A DNA stretch of 64,000 nt from Cloeon dipterum (Eukaryota; Arthropoda; Insecta; Ephemeroptera; Baetidae): contig NC_088790.1 in NCBI RefSeq assembly GCF_949628265.1, forward strand, positions 2,670,545 to 2,734,544, written 5' to 3'. Positions 58,241 through 64,000 of the stretch are shown here, in pieces; within the stretch, counting starts at the first letter, position 1, and every line of letters begins with the position of its first letter. Below the pieces are notes generated by a model. That model worked only from the letters and a program-made list of their open reading frames with translations. It was not told the origin of the DNA and did not search any database. Position numbers and translations under genes: made by a program.

Positions 58241-58327
58241 AACTTGACGATTGCGTTTCCTGAGAAGGTCAAGGCGAAGAAACAAGAGAAATTCGCTTTC
58301 CGAATCCATATGTGTGTAGCATACGTC

Positions 58328-58333
58328 TTTATT
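58328..58333 (-). terminator. Poly(A) signal of the cyclophilin gene
   Basis: AATAAA on the minus strand lies 281 bp after the stop of the cyclophilin gene. Confidence 0.45.
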
Positions 58334-58613
58334 TATTATTGTTGTTGAGAAACATTCAAGATGAATACAGGTTGCGTATTACTTTTCCATTCACATTGTG
58401 AAGAATTGTTTTGTCCGACTGATCAGTTTAAAAAAAAAAAATTAACAAAGAAGAAAACAATGAAAAGGAATGCTTCTGGTCGCCCGTTCAGAAAATTGGT
58501 TGAAGTAAAAAAGTAATCTGATAATACGAAATGCTCTAGAAAAGGGGACCTTGCAGCTAATTAGGTGGAAAGAGGGCGGTGCTCAATTGATTTCGAGAGT
58601 GACAGCGATCAAT

Positions 58614-60286
58614 TTAGCTGAGCTGGCCGCAGTCTTCAACCACGATCTTCTTGCTGGTCTTGCCGTGCTGCGACCCGTATGACTCGACCTTCTTCACCAC
58701 ATCCATGCCCTCGACCACGGCACCGAACACAACGTGACGGTTGTCCAACCACGACGTCTTCACGGTGGTCAGGAAGAACTGGGAGCCGTTGGTGTTGGCG
58801 CCCGCGTTAGCCATGGAAAGAATTCCTGGAAAAATAATTTTTTATTTAGCGATTTAATTAAACTGAAGAATTTGGCTTGAAAACTCAATAAAACGTCTAA
58901 TTTTAAAATATTCCCGCGCTTTGAAACACGCCTTAAGAGTTTTTTGGGGAACCACGCCCCCATTTCAAACTTCCCGCTTGTTTTTTCCCGTGATTTACTG
59001 GACGTTGAGAAATTTCTTTTCATATTTTGAGGAACCACGCCCCAATTTCAAATTTCTGGAATTAATCTTTGATTTAAGTGCCATTTTACCCTGGTTTTTG
59101 ACATTGTGCCACACCTTCCAATATAATTTTCGAAGGAACCACACCCCCATTTCAAACTTACCGCCAAGATTTAATTTCATTTAACGATTTCCCCACAGTT
59201 AGCAACAAGAGTCACGCTCCCTTTTCAAAATTTCCTGGAACCACACCCCCATTTCAAAATTCCCGCGTGTTTCGCCCTCTTCCAAAGATTACAGTTCATT
59301 GAACTCGGAGTTCAAAAAAAGCTAATTTGGCTTTATATCCATCGGTTCACACTTGAAAAACCAACAACACCTACTCCATTAAAAAGAAATCAAGCTTACA
59401 AGTTAGAACGCAAACAAGCCTTATTTTTCTCGGTAATTTACGATTAAACGGCGACTAGTTAAGCAACAATTTTGTCGCATGACGTGATCATTGCGCATTT
59501 ATGTATATGATGTAGGCGGTTTAATGGCTGCTGACGAACGTCTTACCAGGGCCAGTGTGCTTCAGAGTGAAGTTCTCATCTTCGAACTTGTTGCCGTAGA
59601 TGGACTTGCCGCCAGTGCCGTTGTGGTTTGTGAAGTCGCCTCCCTGGCACATGAAGTTGGGGATGACGCGGTGGAACGTGCTGCCCTTGTATCCGTAGCC
59701 CTTCTCGCCGGTGCACAGAGCGCGGAAGTTCTCGGCCGTCTTTGGAACCACATCGGAGCGGAGCTAAAAATGAGACGAAAAAGTTATTAAAAGCTCGTTT
59801 AATTGCCCTTGCCCAACCCCGTTTCCGTTCCGTTCGTTTCTTATCGGCAGGCAGGTGCGAAAATGATGGCGACCGCGTGTTGTTGGCCAACTGCCTGGGG
59901 CAATGGAATTTTCCACGGGACACTCGAGCCTTGGCACGGGTTTCACGTGGCTTATCGATCGGACATTGCAATTAATATTTAAGATGGCTCATTCATGAGG
60001 TAAAGGAAAGTTAATTGGTGTCATGGGACCGAAAATTGGTGCCTGCATTGTGGGCGGCATGCCGGCACGCATGTTTTCGCTTTTTGAAAGGACGGAAAAG
60101 TCGGTCTGCACTCACCTCCATGATGATTCTGCCGACGGGAGTACCTTCGGCAGAGATATCAAAGAATACCCTGGGAAGTCCAGACATTTTTGTGGCAAAT
60201 TGTCGAAGAACTGTGCTACTGAAGAGAAGCGGCGCTCTGACACTCACGCGGAAAGCCGGGAGAGAGTGAATTAGTGCGCTGGCCAT
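58614..60286 (-). CDS. Cyp1: Cyclophilin (peptidyl-prolyl isomerase) with mitochondrial-type leader
   Basis: Three exons: 60286-60116, 59763-59547 and 58825-58614 (phases 0,1), 199 residues. The cyclophilin domain starts at Met34 ([12 protein letters not shown]) and includes [16 protein letters not shown], the FKBP-unrelated catalytic Arg in [14 protein letters not shown], the cyclosporin-binding Trp in [12 protein letters not shown], and the end VEDCGQLS. Residues 1-33 are rich in Arg, Ser and hydrophobic residues without acids ([20 protein letters not shown]), as in a mitochondrial presequence. Initiation at Met34 would give the 166-residue cytosolic form, so two products from one gene are possible, as described for Cyp1-type genes. 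Intron 2 carries the 100-bp satellite. Confidence 0.93.
58900..59280 (-). repeat. Tandem ~100-bp satellite, copy 6
   Basis: GGAACCACGCCCCCATTTCA-like cores recur near 58949, 59031, 59135 and 59231. It lies in intron 2 of the cyclophilin gene. Confidence 0.8.
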
Positions 60287-61184
60287 AGCGGGAATTTCTG
60301 AAATAGTTACACAAATTAAACTTTCAATCTTATTTCATATCTTAAAACGGTTTTAAGAATACAATTTGATTACTTTATTAAATTAATTCATCTTTTTTTG
60401 TTTAAAATACGACATTAAATCACGTAAAACGATAAAAATTATAAGATCTATTTTACACAGCGTAAGAAATTAAACAGCTAGCCTCTCCTTTGTAGCCCCC
60501 GTAGCTTGCTCATGACCCAGGATGGGATGGATTATGTCAAGGAGGCTCGAGGCAGGATATTTTTAAAAAATTTATCATTAATTAATTTTCTACTCTCCTC
60601 CACTCCACGAGACAAAATCACATGGAACCGTAACTTGCTAGCCATTGGACCGGCAGCCTTTCCGAATGTTCTGCGAATCGTAGGGTCAGTTGTCTCAAAT
60701 TAATATCGATTTGTGTTTCAATATTAAGTTAATTTTAGTCCTAGTCTAAAAGTTGTTACCTTTAAGTCACGTTTTTCTTGAGCAAATCGCAATTTTCCGT
60801 CGCACCGCTTCGAATGACTTGTGGAGTCCAAATTTTCGTTGCTAGGCTCGCAGAGACAGCGGCAGATGGCACACGAGTGCATTTTAACCACCGTAACCAA
60901 AAGACCTTCACATACGTGTTGACCTTTAATTTTTATGAAGAACTATTTTTGGACTTTGGACGTGATATTTTTAACACCGCCGAGTATGTACGCACACAAT
61001 ATTATTATGTAACATAAATTATTTTGACAATGTATTGTGTACATAGAAAACGTTCTATAATTTGTATTAAATTTATTTTGCCGAAAATGTCATCAGTTAA
61101 ATATAGCAGCTTTGCTAATACGATATAATTTGTATGACGAAAAACATAATAATTATCCACTGGATTTACTATGAACAGTCACCA
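60287..61184. other. Between the cyclophilin and PPOX genes
   Basis: This is a divergent upstream region. GC-richer sequence at 60780-60910 may be promoter or leader of PPOX. Open frames at 60506-60703 and 60778-61017 show no family signature. Confidence 0.4.
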
Positions 61185-61500
61185 CTGGAAGAGGGCGTAA
61201 CTAGCGGGAATTTTGAAATGGGGGCGTGTAAAATGAAAAGAAGGCGTGTCACGCGTCGCAAAACGCGGGAAAATCGTTAAACTTGACGGTTTTGCTAAGA
61301 AATTGATGGAATCATGAAATGGGGGCGTGGTTTTCTGGTTAAAAAAGGCGTGACACTTGTCATGCAGCCCGGGAAAATCATTACCGTTGGTGCTTAAACT
61401 GTAAAATTCGTGGAAATATAAAATGGGGGCGTGGTTCTCCCAGAAAATATAAAAAGGAGGCGTTTCAAAGTTCAAAGTGCGGGAAAATCGTTAAACATCA
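61185..61500 (+). repeat. Tandem ~100-bp satellite, copy 7
   Basis: GAAATGGGGGCGTG or AAAATGGGGGCGTGG recurs near 61215, 61317 and 61421, so the period is about 103 bp. A GCGGGAAAATCGTTAAAC box recurs between them. It lies about 120 bp upstream of the PPOX start. Confidence 0.85.
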
Positions 61501-61620
61501 CATTCCAGCTGAAATACTGATACATCAAAAAAATTATTAAAAATATATCTTGAATTTTTTCTGTGCAGAAATCTTTTTCTGCAAGAATTCTACGCCAATT
61601 TAAAAATTGCAGAAATAAAA

Positions 61621-63534
61621 ATGCCGACTGTAGTTCTTGGAGGAGGCATAGCTGGCTTGTCTGCTGCCTATTACCTCCGGGAAACAGCTCCTGTAGTCAT
61701 CGAAGCGACCTCCAGGCTCGGTGGATGGATTCACACGAACAAAAGACCAAGCGGCACCCTCTTTGAACTTGGGCCTCGCACTATTCGACCTGCTGGTGCC
61801 CCAGGAGCAAACACTTTGAACCTCATTGAAGACCTCAATCTCGAGCAAAAAGTAAGGACAAAATAACATTTCCTAAGGGCCGAATATTAGGAATGGCAGC
61901 CGAAAATTTGACACTAAAGTTACCGAAAACGTAAAAAAGTAGTTGCTTTATTGGGTGGATTTTGGTGTGAAGAACGCCAGCGACCAATCAGAAAAGGAAA
62001 CGATTCTCTGATTCGCCAGATCGAGACAGCAGCGCCCCAGCGACGAGGCACGTCTATTAAAAGCTATTGCCTTGTCGCCTGATTCGCTAATGCTGAATGT
62101 CGCTGTGGCGCTGCAGTCTCGATTCGGCCAATCAGAGAGAACCACCCCCTTCTCTGATTGGTTGCCTGCGTTCTTATTCAAATTATAACCCGCCAAAGTA
62201 ACGGTTTTCACGGTTCCACCGATTTACGACACTTTGCGTTAAATTGGCGACCAAGTTTTTCGGCTCTTTAACCTAATTTGCCCCTCAGGAATCTACTGGC
62301 ACTATCAAAATCGAGGTTCAAGTGCTAAATACTAAAAGTTATCGTTTCTCAGGTCAGACCGATCACTCGAGACCATCCTGCGGCCAAAAATCGGATGATC
62401 TTCGCCAAAGGCAAGCTGCACCTCCTACCAAACAGCCTGTCAGGTTTGTTCCAGACTAAGGCTCCGTTTTCCAAGCCCCTTGCCGCCTGCGCCTGGACGG
62501 ATTTCTGGGCAAAGCGGAAAATTTCTACCGACGAAAGCTCCTTTGACTTCATCAAACGACGATTCGGTGAGGATGTGGCCGAATACGCCATATCGCCCAT
62601 GCTGTGCGGAATTTGTGCTGGCAGTGCCAAGGAGATCAGTGCTAAAATGCTGTTCAGGAGCCTGTTTGAGGCCGAGCAGAAGCACGGCTCCGTGTTCAAG
62701 GGGTTACTGAAAGAGGCGCTGAGTGCAGAGAAAAAGGCTGCAAATGCAGATCAACCTGGCAAATTGGTGACTCGGGCCAAGACTGAGAGGTGGAGCATTT
62801 ATTCCCTGGAGAACGGTCTCGAGAATCTTCCCCTGACGATGGCCCAGAAGCTTCGAGAGTCAAAGGTTGAATTTAAACTGAACGACCCTTGTGTGCAAAT
62901 TAAATTCAACTCCGACTCTGTACGCCTTTTGCTCCGCTCTGGCACATCCATCGAGGGAGAAACATTAATTTCCGCCTTACCGGCGTCCAGTCTGGCACCC
63001 CTGCTGAAGGAGCAGCATCCCCAGCTGTCCAGGGCGCTGTCCGAACAGACCTGCGCCACGGTGGCGGTGGTCAACATCCAGTTTAAAGGAAATCTGATAA
63101 AAGAGCCGGGTTTCGGCTTTCTCGTGCCGCCCGTCGAGCAGAAACCTCTCCTTGGCGTCATTTACGATTCCGTCTGCTTCCCGTGTCCCAGCGGCGACAC
63201 CGTTTTCACCGCCATGATGGGTGGACACTGGTTTCATCCGCAGTTCACCGGAAAAAGCCCGCAGGAGCTCGCGAGTGTCGCAATTCGTGGTATCCAGGAC
63301 ATTTTGGGCATCACCCAAGAGCCAGTTGACGTGAATTCGGTTATTCTTAAAGACTGCATTCCCCAGTACACTGTTGGACATTACGAGAGACTGGACGAGA
63401 TTGATAATTATGTGGAGAGTAATCGGTTGCCTTTGCATCTGGTTGGCTCGTCGTACAGAGGAATTGGTATCAACGATGTCATCATGTCTGCAAAGCTGGC
63501 TGTTGATAAAATTAAAAGACAAAGCAGTGGTTAA
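61621..63534 (+). CDS. Ppox: Protoporphyrinogen oxidase (heme synthesis)
   Basis: Two exons, 61621-61851 and 62353-63534 (phase 0), give 470 residues, close to the animal enzyme. The N-terminus VVLGGGIAGLSAAYYLRE is the FAD-binding dinucleotide motif, followed by IEATSRLGGWIHT and FELGPRTIRP. Further PPOX signatures are FDFIKRRFGEDVAEYAISPM with CGICAG, WSIYSLENGLENLP, and the C-terminal SSYRGIGINDVI that closes the FAD site. The enzyme oxidises protoporphyrinogen IX to protoporphyrin IX on the outer face of the inner mitochondrial membrane. The short N-terminus without a classic presequence is normal for the family. The intron carries a foldback element. Confidence 0.95.
61952..62197. mobile_element. 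Foldback element in the PPOX intron
   Basis: Arms pair across GATTCGCCAGATCGAGACAG and CGCTGCAGTCTCGATTCGGC, with outer GAACGCCAGCGACCAATCAG against CTGATTGGTTGCCTGCGTTC. Internal words are shared with the element at 32161-32318. Confidence 0.75.
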
Positions 63535-64000
63535 AAGGGTTTACGGTTTCCCAAAAATTGCATAAATTTTTTTTCTCTAATTTAAGAACAAATCTTTACA
63601 AGATGACTAAAAGTTTAGCAAAAATTTAACAGATTTGCAGTGATTTAAAGAAATGAAAGACCAGTAGCCTGTTGTCTCGCATTGTTAAGGCATACTCTCA
63701 GGCTTTTCTGGGATCTAAATCGTGGCTGCCCTATGTCTGAGATGGCAAAAAGGTGACCCAAAATGCACAGGTAGCTTAATTTGCCGGTAGGAAGCGCCAC
63801 TTGCTGGTTTTCGCACCTTTTCCCCAACTGTCTGGCGTTTCAGTCAAAGACATGGGTGCGGCGAGGCGAAAAGATGGGTTCAAGATCCTCTTCAGGGCCA
63901 CTTGGGACCCTTGGCGGTGTTTTTAGGACCCAGTGAGCATAAACTCCGGGAAGTGAATAATTTAAAAGACTCGTTTGGGCCATTAAAATGAGACCCTCTT
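63535..64000. other. Intergenic right edge
   Basis: Presumed 3' UTR of PPOX and flank. No clear AATAAA and no gene are seen. Confidence 0.4.

Noticed and set aside
1-64000. CRISPR arrays, operons or bacterial features
   Set aside because: The repeats lack unique spacers and the genes are spliced; this is eukaryotic DNA.

Overview
The window looks like nuclear DNA of a winged insect. The genes have many short exons, GT-AG introns of about 50 bp to 4 kb, GC-richer exons in AT-rich surroundings, and poly(A) signals. Four tandem odorant receptor genes of the insect-specific 7tm_6 type support Insecta. The order cannot be fixed from the sequence. I rebuilt gene models by joining reading frames at splice sites with matching phase.

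Layout from left to right: the last exon of an unrecognised gene (+, 488-891) converges on a small single-pass membrane protein gene (-, 1039-2998). A Ly6/uPAR-like protein (+, 5412-6604) and an RNF146/Iduna-type RING-WWE ubiquitin ligase (+, 9466-10236) follow. Next come a repeat-rich stretch with a protease exon relic (13138-13209), and a serine protease of gd/ModSP type with a degenerate extra protease domain (+, 14410-17215). Four tandem odorant receptors (+, 18511-30671) lead to an odorant-binding-like secreted protein (+, 31181-32813). Mitochondrial ribosomal protein bS21m (MRPS21, -, 32893-33236) and a tamozhennic/SPATA2-like protein (+, 37600-41548) appear to share a two-way promoter near 37.1-37.4 kb. 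The right part holds mARC (-, 43208-44743), a testican/SPOCK proteoglycan like Carrier of Wingless (-, 47270-51199), catalase (+, 52077-57472), a cyclophilin with a mitochondrial-type leader (-, 58614-60286) and protoporphyrinogen oxidase (+, 61621-63534).

Functionally, 18.5-32.8 kb is a chemosensory cluster of four receptors plus a probable odorant-binding protein. The other genes are mostly unrelated housekeeping or signalling genes that happen to be neighbours.

The repeats are rich. A satellite of about 100 bp occurs at seven loci and one of about 285 bp at four, both as short arrays in introns and between genes. Several foldback elements sit in introns. A 26-bp and a 21-bp minisatellite are present. 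The clearest structure is at 33.7-36.8 kb: a hAT-like element with perfect 8-bp target duplications, interrupted by a 2.7-kb palindromic element. The inner element has arms of about 1.1 kb, TA duplications and 90-bp subterminal arrays of TGAGA/TCTCA palindromes. It is the best candidate for an undescribed element.
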